The position numbers and the translations under genes were made by a program. Under the pieces are notes generated by a model. That model was not told the DNA's origin, did not search any database, and was given only the letters and a program-made list of their open reading frames with translations. Positions 47,321 to 56,726 of a stretch of DNA of 64,000 nt are shown piece after piece. Position 1 is the stretch's first letter. Every line of letters starts with the position of its first letter. Origin of the DNA: Pseudomonas cavernae (lineage in GTDB: Bacteria; Pseudomonadota; Gammaproteobacteria; Pseudomonadales; Pseudomonadaceae); assembly GCF_003595175.1 (NCBI RefSeq), contig NZ_CP032419.1, forward strand, positions 2,480,001 to 2,544,000, given 5' to 3'.

Positions 47321-47920
47321 TTACTCAGTAATGTCTTGATTGCCTCTGGAGAGTTGCCCGATCTCACTTACACGCTGTGTTGGCAGCCGCGTCAGCACAT
47401 CCTTGAGATAGGCATACGGATCATGCCCATTCATACGCGCCGATTGGATCAGGCTCATGATCGCCGCCGCGCGTTTGCCGCTGCGTAGCGAGCCAGCAGC
47501 CACCAGCGACTGGGAGAACAGGTCGAGTTGGCGGCAGAGCACGACGAACTGCCGGCAGACATTGCGGATGGCTTTGCCGTTGTCACGGCGGAAGTCGGCA
47601 ATGGTTTTGAAGTCCGGCGCGAGTCGCCCGGTCAACCACATCAGTTCGAGGTTGCACTGGCACTCACGCTCCAGACGGCGACTGGACTGGATGCGATTGA
47701 GGTAGCCGTAGATGTAGATCTTCAGCAACACGGCGGGGTGGTAGGAGGGCCGTCCGGTTGCCGCGGGGTCCACCCCGTCGAACTCCAGGGTTGCCAGGTC
47801 GAGTTGTTCGACGAAGGCCTCGACCACGCGGATCGGGTTGTCTTCGGCGACGAAATCCTCCAGGTACTCTGGCAGCAAACTGACCTGCGTCCGGCTCGCC
47901 TCTTCGATGAACCGTTTCAT
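47321..47920 (-). pseudogene. Chimeric transposase: IS1182 N-terminus joined to IS66 C-terminus
   Basis: Residues 1-140 are an IS1182-type transposase start (YLEDFVAEDNPIRVVEAFVE, then TGRPSYHPAVLLKIYIYGYL, TGRLAPDFKTIADFRRDN, LDLFSQSLVA). From about residue 142 the frame continues as IS66 TnpC (GSLRSGKRAAAIMSLIQSAR, NGHDPYAYLKDVLTRLP) to a stop at 47321. The join is in frame at about 47497. The 199-residue product lacks both catalytic cores and is not a working transposase. An AGGG-like site precedes the ATG at 47920. Confidence 0.78.
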
Positions 47921-48119
47921 ACGTCGCCCCCGCTGACGTCGACTCAGCAACTCCAGGCGAGATCGGCGTTTCCACACAGGCTGGGCCGAAAGCGGACCTT
48001 GGCCAGATCGACAAAGTATCTTGGTGAACGATGGTTTTTGAGTGCGTCCAGTTTGCTCGGGCTTGCCGAGACTGAGCGGGGTTGGGGCTTGTACCGCCCC
48101 AATCCCGCCGCTTCTATTT

Positions 48120-49829
48120 TTAGCCGCGCTGCAATGGTGGGGTTCGCGAAGGGATCAATCGCTTCGTCCCGGTCGACTCATACGCCGAAGCCAAACGAAG
48201 CAGCGCCGAATCGTCGTAGGCGCGGCCGGCAAATGTCAGGCCTACGGGCATACCGATGTCCGGCATCACGCCCATCGGCACAGTTACCGTGGGGACACCC
48301 AAGTGGCGGATAGCGAGATTGCCGTTAGCGACCCAGATACCGTTACTCCACGCGATATCTGCAGACTTCGGATCCACATCGGCATTCGCCGGACCAACGT
48401 CGGCTACCGTCGGGAATATCACCGCGTCGAGCCCCAACCGATCCATCCAGTCTTCGAGATCGATTCGACGCGTCTCCTCGAGCCCCCGCAGCCCATCAGG
48501 AAGCGTGGTGATCTCGTCCCACGGGGTGATACCGCGCTCGGCCATCCTCACATACTCATCCATGCCGGCGACAAGGTCACCTTCCCGATTTGGCAGAGTC
48601 CCGGGGTCGTGCGGGAAAATCAGCGGTCCGTCCACGTCCACCAGACGGTTCAATTTGGGATCGCCGTTCGCCCGAAGGAAATCATCGAACGCCCAGGCCG
48701 TCAGATCCCACAACTCATGGTGAAGGAACTCTTTGGAAACCAGGCCCCGAGTAAACACCGTCGGCGCACCAGGGCGATCACCCTCGCAATTCGAGACCAT
48801 CGGGAAATCGACCTCGACCACTTCGGCACCAAAGGCTTCGAATGCCTGGCGAGCCTTTTCCCAGAGCCCGATCACGGAGGGACGGGTGATGATTCGCTGC
48901 CCCGTCGGACCACCGATGCCAGGCGCATCGGCCGTGCCCGCCTCGGGATCCGCGTTGATGTACATACGGGGAACGCCGAACCGCTTGCCTGCGAGCGCAT
49001 CGGTATTCGCGGCAAGCGACCCATAGGAGGCGGGACGAACGGAGGCGACACTCGGAATGGGCACCCAGGGTTGCAGCCGCCACAGATCTCCGCGAGTGTC
49101 GGGATCATCCGCCACCACCACATCCAGCACTTCGAGCAGGTCGGCCATGGTCCTGGCATAGGGCACGACGACGTCCATGGTCGGCGTCAGCGGCCAGTTG
49201 CCGCGCACCGAGATCACCCCACGCGACGGGGTGTAGGCGCACAGGCCATTGTTCGATGCAGGCCCTCTTCCGCTCGACCAGGTTTCTTCCGCGAGGCCGA
49301 AGGCCGCGAAACTGGCTGCGGTTGCCGTACCTGCGCCGTTCGATGATCCCGATGCGAATGGTGCGGTGAGATAGTCAGCGTTGTACGGGCTCTCCGCACG
49401 GCCATATACCCCGCGCTGCATGCCGCCGTTCGCCATGGGCGGCATATTGGTCTTGCCCAGGCAGATCGCTCCAGCGGCGCGAAGCCGTTCGATGGTGAAC
49501 GCATCGCGATAGGCGATGAGGTTCGCGAATGCGGGACTGCCGGACGCCGCCGTGAGCCCCTTCACCAGATAACTGTCCTTGGTCGTATAGGGGATGCCAT
49601 CCAGCGGGCCGAGTGTCTCGCCCCGGGCTCGACGGGCGTCAGAAGCCTCCGCCTCCTTGAGCGCATCGGGGTTCCGAACCACTACCGCGTTGAGGGCGGT
49701 GGGCGTGTCGGGTCCATCATAGGCATCGATCCTGGCGAGATAGGCCTGGACCAGCTCAACCGCCGTCGTTCGGCCAGATTCGAGTGCCGCACGCAGTTCG
49801 GCAATGGAAACCTCGGTTACCTCAATCAT
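48120..49829 (-). CDS. Amidase signature family protein
   Basis: This 569-residue amidase has the Ser-cisSer-Lys machinery: Lys in YTTKDSYLVKG, cis-Ser in ASGSSNGAGTAT and nucleophile Ser in EETWSSGRGPAS. Amidase-signature enzymes hydrolyse amides; the substrate here is unknown. The start MIEVTEVSIAELRAALESG (49829) matches family N-termini, and upstream frame extension to 50030 is rejected. It sits alone between IS debris and a divergent SnoaL-like gene, possibly acquired cargo. Confidence 0.9.
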   Translation of the reverse strand: MIEVTEVSIAELRAALESGRTTAVELVQAYLARIDAYDGPDTPTALNAVVVRNPDALKEAEASDARRARGETLGPLDGIPYTTKDSYLVKGLTAASGSPAFANLIAYRDAFTIERLRAAGAICLGKTNMPPMANGGMQRGVYGRAESPYNADYLTAPFASGSSNGAGTATAASFAAFGLAEETWSSGRGPASNNGLCAYTPSRGVISVRGNWPLTPTMDVVVPYARTMADLLEVLDVVVADDPDTRGDLWRLQPWVPIPSVASVRPASYGSLAANTDALAGKRFGVPRMYINADPEAGTADAPGIGGPTGQRIITRPSVIGLWEKARQAFEAFGAEVVEVDFPMVSNCEGDRPGAPTVFTRGLVSKEFLHHELWDLTAWAFDDFLRANGDPKLNRLVDVDGPLIFPHDPGTLPNREGDLVAGMDEYVRMAERGITPWDEITTLPDGLRGLEETRRIDLEDWMDRLGLDAVIFPTVADVGPANADVDPKSADIAWSNGIWVANGNLAIRHLGVPTVTVPMGVMPDIGMPVGLTFAGRAYDDSALLRLASAYESTGTKRLIPSRTPPLQRG

Positions 49830-49932
49830 GCTGTCACCGCTGGCTGCTGGTGGGTTATGCAGTGAATGTCTCACTGAACGTAGTTGCTGCGGCGTCACTT
49901 GGCTCGTAAACGGCAATTGGGAGGGCATAAAG

Positions 49933-50530
49933 ATGCTGGTAAAACTAACCCCTAACACCGTTCTTGCGCTTAGAGTGAGCCTTGTCGGGGCGCTGCTAAT
50001 CGGCGCCAACTCGGTAACCGCAGCCGACAAGGATATGTGGCCCGGAACCCAGGTGGGCGAGGCTGTCCCGCAGGTCGAAGGAGTCCCGCCCGAACTGGCG
50101 AAGAACCTAGCGAATTTCGATGATCTTGACTTCCGCGTTTACACCGAGCAGCAGTGGCAAGACCTTCACAAGAGCCACACGAAAGACGTCGTGGTGCATT
50201 GGCCCGACGGCCACCAAACCAAAGGCATCGAGAAACACATCGAAGACCTGAAGTACATGTGGACGTTCGCACCCGACAACCGAATCAAGGAGCACCCCGT
50301 CCGGTTCGGCACCGCTGACGGCACCTGGACAGCCGTGACCGGCTGGCTTGAAGGCACCTTCACGAAACCGATGGTTCTTCCCGATGGCAAAGGTGATTCA
50401 GCCGACTGACAAGGCCTATCGCATCCCCATGGCGACAATCGGCCACTGGAACAAGGACGGCATCATGTTCGAAGAGTACCTGTTCTGGGACAACGGCGCG
50501 TTCATGCAGCAGATAGGGCTCGCCCAGTAA
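49933..50530 (+). pseudogene. Secreted SnoaL-like (NTF2-fold) protein with a one-base frameshift
   Basis: The first 148 codons give a signal peptide (GALLIGANSVTAAD) and an NTF2/SnoaL-like domain (DLHKSHTKDVVVHWPDGHQT). At GGCAAAGG (A run 50389-50391) the frame breaks, and the continuation (VIQPTDKAYRIPMATIGHW, ending GAFMQQIGLAQ) lies in the next frame. Removing one A restores a protein of about 198 residues. This is either a real inactivating mutation or a sequencing error. A GGGAGGG ribosome site precedes the ATG. It is divergent from the amidase. Confidence 0.8.
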
Positions 50531-50949
50531 TTTCCCTGTGGGGTGCCAAGTCAGGTGTACCTTGGGACTTCAACCTCAAGGCGATCTCGCCAGGCAAACT
50601 GTGAGATATCTCCTGCCTGGGAGTGGCGGGAGCAATGAATCGCAGCTGAGCCTCAAACGCTTCGATCAAATTCTCGAACTGGTTAACGCCAGGCGATAGG
50701 AGCTTGGAATCACCCAGGAGATTTTCCCTGACCTGCATAGGCGCCTCAGTGAAGGTCAAAATGGAGGACCGTTGTCGGCCTGAGCTAGCCGGATCTCAAT
50801 CAGAGGCCCGCGGTGTCGTGTCAGGAAGGGAGAAGATCAGCAACGCAGCCGGATGGCTCTTAGCTCCGACGCACTTGGCACAGGAGCGAGTCCATCGGAA
50901 GGGAAAAAGTGTGGAGGTATCGAACCTGCAGTAGCGGGGAGGGGGGCAA
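50531..50949. other. Gene-poor region, possible gene fragment on the minus strand
   Basis: A minus-strand frame of 85 codons (50502-50759, containing NQFENLIEAFEAQLRFIAPA) looks partly protein-like, but it overlaps the end of the SnoaL gene and has no clear ribosome site. Nothing else was seen. Confidence 0.3.
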
Positions 50950-51282
50950 TTATGAGGAGGCGTCTGTCTCTTCCTCTTCCTCGGAAATGCCATCGTCTGC
51001 CTCACGGCATTTCAAACCATCCAGAAGATCCTCAGTGGCCTGGCGAGCTTTCTGTTGACCGGCGTCAACCGTGCTTTGCAGGTCAACCTTACCGGTCCTC
51101 AGCGCCTTGGTGACCTTGCTGAACCCACCCACATCGGCTGGGGTAATGTTTGCGTTGGGTAGCGTATCGTTGATGGCTTTCGTCATCAGGCCATCAGCCG
51201 CCGGCGCACCATATTCTTCAACAAGCTCTTCGTAGATCCGGGTTTCATGAAGTACCGCTGCAGTGCCTTGGGGTTTGTCCAT
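50950..51282 (-). CDS. Hypothetical acidic protein
   Basis: A 110-residue soluble protein (AAVLHETRIYEELVEEYGAP, then DVGGFSKVTKALRTGKVDLQ) ending in a strongly acidic tail (EEEEETD). GAGAGGAAG lies just before the ATG. Composition and ribosome site support a real gene. No family is recognised. Confidence 0.6.
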   Translation of the reverse strand: MDKPQGTAAVLHETRIYEELVEEYGAPAADGLMTKAINDTLPNANITPADVGGFSKVTKALRTGKVDLQSTVDAGQQKARQATEDLLDGLKCREADDGISEEEEETDASS

Positions 51283-51424
51283 TGGGACTTCCTCTCTGCG
51301 TTCAAGTTGACGCTACAGCAGGTCCGATAACCCAAGGCTACAAAAATTTAGGGCTCCTGTGTTCGGAATTTTATCGACCACAAGATACCCGTTCCTACCG
51401 CAGCGATGCTCCGCGTGAGGCCTG

Positions 51425-51485
51425 TTGGGATCATGCCGTGATAAGGGGAAAATTCTTTCATTTTGTCTGCAAGCTATTGTTTTTA
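51425..51485 (+). repeat. 61-base direct repeat, left copy
   Basis: TCATGCCG, then GATAAGGGGAAAATTC and CATTTTGTCTG match 52067-52127 over 61 bases with few differences. The pair encloses the KfrA-like gene, so these may be the ends of a small mobile or recombined unit. The surrounding gap 51283-51609 has no gene. Confidence 0.6.
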
Positions 51486-51609
51486 TTTATGAGACCAGCA
51501 TGGCATTGAGCCCATCGGTGTCATCGGCTGACATCGGCATAGCTGGCTTCATCGCACCCTGCTGGAGCGGGACCTGCACCGATCCCTGACAGCCCTCCAG
51601 CCCTGTTCG

Positions 51610-52038
51610 CTAGGCCGTAACTGCCGGTTTTCGCTGCCGCTTCGCCGGCGTGGCACGGGCGCGCTTGGTGCGCACCGGCTGGGCGAGCTGTTGCTCAAGG
51701 ATGCTTGCCCGGGCCTTCTCGGCGGCAGCGACTTGCTGGGCCGCACTGAGCTGCGTCAGCGCGGTATCCAGCCGCTGGCGCAACTGGTCCTGCTGCTTGG
51801 TGACCGCCTTCAGCTGAGCGGCCGCCGCCCGGCTCTCCTCCCGGGCCTGGTCGACTTCACGGTGGGCGCGATCCTCCACCCCCCGCACATAGGCAGCCGA
51901 GGCCTCACGCTCCTGCGCTAACTGGCGCTGCGCGGCCTGCAGCTCCTGCCGCAGCGTACTGACATCGTGCAGGGCCGCCTTGCGCTCCTCGGCGAGCACC
52001 GTGCAACGACTCTGCAGGTCAGGCTTGCGGTGCACCAC
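51610..52038 (-). CDS. KfrA-like coiled-coil protein
   Basis: A 142-residue protein made almost wholly of heptad-like coiled coil (LRQELQAAQRQLAQEREASA, then LKAVTKQQDQLRQRLDTALT), with a basic C-terminus (RTKRARATPAKRQRKPAVTA). It resembles the C-terminal part of plasmid KfrA DNA-binding proteins. The N-terminal DNA-binding domain is missing, so it may be truncated at the right-hand direct repeat (52067). The ATG at 52038 lacks a clear ribosome site. Confidence 0.5.
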   Translation of the reverse strand: MVHRKPDLQSRCTVLAEERKAALHDVSTLRQELQAAQRQLAQEREASAAYVRGVEDRAHREVDQAREESRAAAAQLKAVTKQQDQLRQRLDTALTQLSAAQQVAAAEKARASILEQQLAQPVRTKRARATPAKRQRKPAVTA

Positions 52039-52066
52039 CGAAGCAGCGATTCGACACGACGGCCAT

Positions 52067-52127
52067 TTGGGGTCATGCCGAGATAAGGGGAAAATTCATT
52101 CATTTTGTCTGTAGGTATTTGTTTTTA
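52067..52127 (+). repeat. 61-base direct repeat, right copy
   Basis: Same orientation as 51425-51485, 642 bases away. It lies at the point where the KfrA-like gene would be expected to continue. The following 52128-52349 shows no convincing gene, only a short frame beginning RKRFTPEQIALHDLIALWVS at 52190. Confidence 0.6.
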
Positions 52128-52349
52128 AATGATTTTATCTTCCGACTTCCATTGGTGACCGAAGGACTATCCTTCTCGCTTGCCTGTCGATGGGCAGCAG
52201 AAAGCGCTTCACGCCGGAGCAGATCGCCTTGCACGACCTGATCGCACTGTGGGTTTCCGGACTGCATGGTCGTCGAAGGCGCGCGGAAGGAAATCTCACC
52301 GCGCCAGACGCCGCGCTGGCAGGGCAACCTGGAAGAGGCGATGGAGCAT

Positions 52350-52535
52350 CGGCACACCGCTGACCACGCGGGAACTGGATGTCGGCCGCCTGCCCCTCGG
52401 CGACTATTCCATAAGGAGGTGGCCAGCAAGCTGACCATCGCCGCCGAGACAGTCAAGGTCCACCGCCGGCATATCTACGCCAAGCTGAAGATCAAGTCGC
52501 CGCCGGAACTTTTCTCACTGTTCCTCAAGGCGCAG
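52350..52535 (+). pseudogene. LuxR-type helix-turn-helix remnant, frameshifted
   Basis: The sequence reads LTTRELDVGRLPLGDYS in one frame, then VASKLTIAAETVKVHRRHIY and KLKIKSPPELFSLFLKA in another. Joined, they make the C-terminal DNA-binding domain of a LuxR-family regulator (TxREL...TVKVHRRHIY.KL). The frameshift lies near 52415. The N-terminal sensor domain is absent. Confidence 0.7.
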
Positions 52536-52555
52536 AAAGGGGTAAGGCCGTTATG

Positions 52556-52703
52556 TCGAGCAGATCAAGGACTGGCGCGCAGCCTGCGAGCGGGCCACCG
52601 CGCCGCCGCCGCCGGTCAAGAGCCGGCGCGAGCGCGCAGAGGAAAAGGCCGCGCAGAGTCGAAGGCTAAGAAACACGGCAGTTCCACCACTGCCCGGGAC
52701 ACG
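52556..52703 (+). pseudogene. IS3-type transposase OrfA-like remnant
   Basis: A frame reading VEQIKDWRAACERAT and SRRERAEEKAAQSRRLR resembles the linker region of IS3-family OrfA proteins (WR.AC...RAE.KA). It lacks a start and the helix-turn-helix, and quickly degenerates. Confidence 0.35.
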
Positions 52704-52859
52704 ATCCCGATTGGCATTGCCCCGCTGGTCGAACTTGTGCCAGACCGTGAGCAATGAGCCCGCTGGCTCACCAGTCAACCTCAGGCGAACAAAAAAGTGC
52801 CGCCCGGAGGCGGCATGAAGATGGGGATTACACGGATGAAATCTCACTATAGCCGGTAA

Positions 52860-53545
52860 TGAATCTACCCAGCTACAACCCTAGCGAACAATTCGCCCGG
52901 CCGGACTCATCAACAAACGCTGAGGACAGTGGACGGTCTGGTGAGTCCACTAACTGATGTTTGGCCTCCCCTACCGTGCCTGCTGAGGGTCGCCCTACTC
53001 AGCAGCCGCGGTGTCCTTCGCCCGTATCCACTGTGGGATGGCCCGCTTCTCAAGCGGGGTTCACCGATTGCGCCAGTCCTCCCGTTCGGTTTCGGCTTTC
53101 TCCCGCCATTCCTACGGAGTCTGCCCGGCCTCACGTCGTACAGTGACCACGAGCTGCCCAGGGTTGGATAGGCGGCCAGGAAGCTGTTGAGCCGGCCGGC
53201 TACGTCGTGCTTGAGAACCACGCTCTGGATCCAGGCTTGTTCAAGAGCCACGGTTGGAACCTTCAGCAGGCAGTCCAGGCCAACCGAAGGCCGAGGTCCG
53301 CCAATCGGTTCAGCGCTGGACGTCACGCAGCGGTGGATCCATGGCCCCCTACAGGTGGACGTTTACTCGGTAGCTCAATGGCACGTGGACCCCTGCTGGC
53401 ACCGCGAGGAGCCGAAACCACGAGCGCTGTGAAACAATCCAGGTTGAGACGTCCGGCCGAGACCTTACCAGGGTCCGGTGGCGGCAGTTGCTGGCGCCGC
53501 CGGCGATGAAATCCACCCATCAGTCAGAGCAAGCGAGAAACCAAT
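52860..53545. other. Region without recognisable genes
   Basis: About 690 bases with open frames on both strands but no protein-like pattern, ribosome site or known motif. Probably highly decayed accessory DNA. Confidence 0.4.
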
Positions 53546-53827
53546 TTGCGATTTCTAGATGCCACCGTGGTACTGGGTCTGGCCGCGGCGATTCACGGCA
53601 CCGACAAGGCGGTGAGAGCTGCAGCACTGCGCTGTGCCAAAGCAGTGCCGCGCAAGGACCGCCAGCTCCTGTTTAACGTCGCTAACAGTCCATCGCCCCT
53701 CAAGCGGGTCCGGCTGATGCTCGGCAGCCTCCCCGACGACCTCCTCAGCATGGATCCGGCGACCCGAGCGGCGGGGGAATCAGAGGCCCCGCCCCTCCCG
53801 CTGCAACAGGGCATCGATATCCCTTAG
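53546..53827 (+). CDS. Hypothetical protein (possible fragment)
   Basis: 93 codons from a TTG: FLDATVVLGLAAAIHGTDKA, then LRCAKAVPRKDRQLLFNVAN and PLKRVRLMLGSLPDDLLSMD. The pattern is protein-like (helical, alanine-rich), but the start is weak and the family unknown. It overlaps by 48 bases a minus-strand frame (53780-53950) that reads [20 protein letters not shown]. Confidence 0.4.
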   Translation: MRFLDATVVLGLAAAIHGTDKAVRAAALRCAKAVPRKDRQLLFNVANSPSPLKRVRLMLGSLPDDLLSMDPATRAAGESEAPPLPLQQGIDIP

Positions 53828-54049
53828 CTCGGCTTCGGTGCTCCTGAGCCACTTGGCGGCACCCGCCAGGCGTTTCATCGCCTGATCCGCCATTGCCGCA
53901 TCCCGCCTGGCTCGTGCCTGATTACGCTGGTAGCGCTTGCAGTGCGCCACGGCCTCCGCCCGGCGCGGGCGAACTGCGGGTGCTGCAGGAAATCGACGTA
54001 CCGGCGCGGCGTGCCGGGCCGGCACAGGCTCCGACGGAATGCGCTGGCT

Positions 54050-54252
54050 ATTGAGCAGCTGGGTCAGCAGCATCCACTGGCTGACCACAACGGGCGCCGC
54101 GTCGGTGTCGAATTGCACCTGCACCTTGTTGTTCGCAATCTGCTGCTCGTAGGCATGCAGCACCTCGCGGGCTGTGGCGATCACGTCGACCTCTTCGGAT
54201 TCGCCACTGAGCGGACGCGAAGAAATAGGCAATTCGCGTACCCACCGCCCGC
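54050..54252 (-). pseudogene. Histidine kinase fragment
   Basis: Minus-strand reading [20 protein letters not shown], then [19 protein letters not shown] and [16 protein letters not shown] matches the segment between the H-box and N-box of the kinase at 29554-30966 (WVRELLLSSRPLSDEYEKVN...). Neither catalytic box is present. The frame then runs into unrelated sequence (53780-54030) with no stop. Confidence 0.72.
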
Positions 54253-54340
54253 CAGCTTGTATCGCGGAGGGTATTGCACTAGTGTGCCAACTTCGGGTGA
54301 CCCGGTCGGGCAGTCGTGCTTTCTGCAGAAGGAGTTGTGG

Positions 54341-56365
54341 ATGTTCAAGCGTTCTATCGCCTGGCGCCTGGTTTTGGTGGTCGGAGCCGCAATCACCTGC
54401 ATCCTGGCGACTAGTGGCGGGATGCTGACCCAGAGCATCGGTGCGCGGGTCGGTGCACTCAAGCAGGCCAACATGCAGCATTTGGTGCATTCGGCGCTGA
54501 TCATGGTCAAGGCCTATAACCGGGAGCTCGAGGACAGGGCCAAGAATCTATCCGCGCTCTTCGGCGAGACCTTCGCCGGGCCCTTTGAACTGGACGCCAC
54601 GCAAGAGATGCTGGTGGAGGGGCAGCGGCTGCCGCTGCTCACCCAGGGCGGCAAGCCGCTGGCCGGCGATCATCATGCGGTGGACCGCTTCGCCGCGCTC
54701 ACCGGCGGCAACGCGACCATCTTCGTCAAGCGGGGCGAGGACTTCGTGCGCGTCGTCACCTCGGTCAAGAAACAGGACGGCAGCCGCGCGGTGGGCACTC
54801 TGCTCGATCGCGCCTCGCCGGCATACGCACGGGTCATTCGTGGCGAGGCCTTCACCGGCAAGGTCAACCTGTTCGGCCGGCAGTTCGTCACCAACTACAC
54901 GCCGATCAAGGACAGCGCCGGGCAGATCATCGGCATTCGCTACATCGGCATCGGGTTCGACGAGTCACTGCAAAGCCTCAAGGATGGACTGGGCGCGCTG
55001 GCAATAGGACAGAACGGCTACATCTTCGCCCTCGACGCCGCCGCAGGGGACCGGCGTGGCGCTTTCGTCCTGCACCCGGCACTGGCCGGGCGCAACCTCG
55101 ATCAGGAGAGTGGTGGCCAGTTCGTCGCGCACCTGCTGCAGCAGGGGGGCGGCGAGCTTGTCCATCAGGGCCCGCAGCAGGGCAGGAGCGGCCCAGTCTC
55201 GGGGGAGTGGGTCACCTATTTCGAGACCATTCCCGAACTCAACTGGATTGTTGCTGCCACCGTGCCGGCGGAGGAGTTGAGCGAGGTCAATCGCTGGCTG
55301 GTGCGGTTGATGTTGGCGATGACGGTGTTGATCATCGCCTGTGCCGCGCTGGTGCTGGTGCTCGCGGTTCGGCGTCTGGTCGGTGCACCGTTGGCCCAGG
55401 CGGTGGTGGAGCTGGAGCACATCGCCGCCGGCGACTATTCGCGGGCGATCAAGGTCACCCGCGATGACGAGGCCGGCCAGCTGCAGCGGGCACTGCAGCG
55501 CATGCAGCAGCAGGTACGCGAAGTGCTGGTCGAATTGACGCGGACTGCCGGCGAGTTGGCCGGCGCCGCCGGGCAGACGTCGGCGGCCAGCGCGCGTGTG
55601 GCCCAAGGCTCGGCGGAGCAGAGTCATGCGGCCGCTCAGATCGCCTCAACCATCGAGGAGTTGACGGTGAGCGTCGATCGTCTGGCGGAGAACGCCGAAG
55701 AGGCGAAGAGCCTGTCAGAGTCCTCTTACCGCACCTCCGAGGAGGGGGCACAGGTCATAGCGCAAGCCGGCATGGAGATGCAGGGCATTTCCAGCAGCGT
55801 GAGCGGAGCTGCCAGCGATCTCGACCAGCTGGGCGAAATGTCCGGGCAGATCAGCACCGTCCTGGCGGTGATCGAAGACATTGCCAAACAGACCAACTTG
55901 CTGGCGCTGAACGCCGCCATCGAAGCGGCTCGCGCCGGCGAACAGGGTCGGGGGTTCGCCGTGGTGGCCGACGAGGTGCGCAGCCTGGCCGGCAGAACCA
56001 CCACCTCGGCGCGGGAGATCAGCGTCACCATCGCCGATATCCAGCAAAGCACTCAGCGGGCGGTCGGCAGCATGCAGGCTGGGGTGCAGCGGGTCGAACA
56101 GGGGGCGGCGCTGTCGACGCACGCCGGCGAATCCATCCAAAGCATTCGCGACGGCTCGCAGCGGGTGATGGAGGTATTCAGCGGCATCTCGCTGATGCTG
56201 AAGGAACAGGCCCAGGCCAGCAACGATGTCGCCGAGAACGTCGAGCGCATCGCCGCCATGACCGAGACCAACACCCAGTCGGTCCGTCAGGTGGCGGAAG
56301 CCGCGCGGGAACTGGAAATCATGGCGGATTCCCTGAAACGCCTGGTGGCGAGCTTCAGGATTTAA
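54341..56365 (+). CDS. Methyl-accepting chemotaxis protein with Cache sensor
   Basis: This 674-residue chemoreceptor has TM1 at residues 8-30, a Cache-type periplasmic ligand domain to about 315 ([32 protein letters not shown]), TM2 near 322-345, then HAMP. The signalling hairpin contains [20 protein letters not shown] and [18 protein letters not shown]. It senses a small molecule and controls CheA. GAAGGAG precedes the ATG at 54341; the in-frame extension upstream is IS/kinase debris. It lacks a C-terminal CheR-binding pentapeptide. Confidence 0.95.
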   Translation: MFKRSIAWRLVLVVGAAITCILATSGGMLTQSIGARVGALKQANMQHLVHSALIMVKAYNRELEDRAKNLSALFGETFAGPFELDATQEMLVEGQRLPLLTQGGKPLAGDHHAVDRFAALTGGNATIFVKRGEDFVRVVTSVKKQDGSRAVGTLLDRASPAYARVIRGEAFTGKVNLFGRQFVTNYTPIKDSAGQIIGIRYIGIGFDESLQSLKDGLGALAIGQNGYIFALDAAAGDRRGAFVLHPALAGRNLDQESGGQFVAHLLQQGGGELVHQGPQQGRSGPVSGEWVTYFETIPELNWIVAATVPAEELSEVNRWLVRLMLAMTVLIIACAALVLVLAVRRLVGAPLAQAVVELEHIAAGDYSRAIKVTRDDEAGQLQRALQRMQQQVREVLVELTRTAGELAGAAGQTSAASARVAQGSAEQSHAAAQIASTIEELTVSVDRLAENAEEAKSLSESSYRTSEEGAQVIAQAGMEMQGISSSVSGAASDLDQLGEMSGQISTVLAVIEDIAKQTNLLALNAAIEAARAGEQGRGFAVVADEVRSLAGRTTTSAREISVTIADIQQSTQRAVGSMQAGVQRVEQGAALSTHAGESIQSIRDGSQRVMEVFSGISLMLKEQAQASNDVAENVERIAAMTETNTQSVRQVAEAARELEIMADSLKRLVASFRI

Positions 56366-56726
56366 TCGGCCATTGTCGCCCAAGTGTGAGGTCGAAACAC
56401 TGCCAGGGCTGGCTAGTCCACATGCTCGGCCAGATAGTTGTCCAGCTTGAGCGGCTCAGCACTGTCGACGATGGCGAACATGGGGTCATGCGGGTTGCTA
56501 CCTTCCTCAGGGTCGGCGTCCTGAAGGCGACGACTGCGAATGCTTTGGGCAGCCTGACCGTGAGGTGCATGTTTCCGTTGCGCCACGCCGCGTAAGCGCT
56601 CGATGATCGAGTCTTGCGGGCGTACCGCTTGGCAGGACTGCCGCGAACGGGTGCTTCGGCCACGTCCTCCCGCCGACGTTAAAGGTGCCGGGCAAGCCCC
56701 CCAGGAGCGTCACCAAGGAGCGTTGA
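56366..56726. other. Gap with a possible gene fragment on the minus strand
   Basis: On the minus strand, 56413-56620 can be read IIERLRGVAQRKHAPHGQAA, then DPMFAIVDSAEPLKLDNYLA and a TAG stop at 56413. It looks protein-like but has no start codon, so it may be the end of a lost gene. The ribosome site of the next gene (AAGGAG) is at 56715-56720. Confidence 0.35.

Noticed and set aside
48042..49346. A long plus-strand frame opposite the amidase
   Set aside because: No protein-like pattern or ribosome site; the amidase frame has all catalytic motifs.
52266..52757. A single 163-codon gene in this frame
   Set aside because: Only the middle matches a LuxR helix-turn-helix, the preceding part of that domain lies in another frame, and the tail is low-complexity; treated as remnants.
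53780..54490. A 236-codon minus-strand gene
   Set aside because: It joins antisense of the chemoreceptor, a kinase fragment and unrelated sequence; not one protein.
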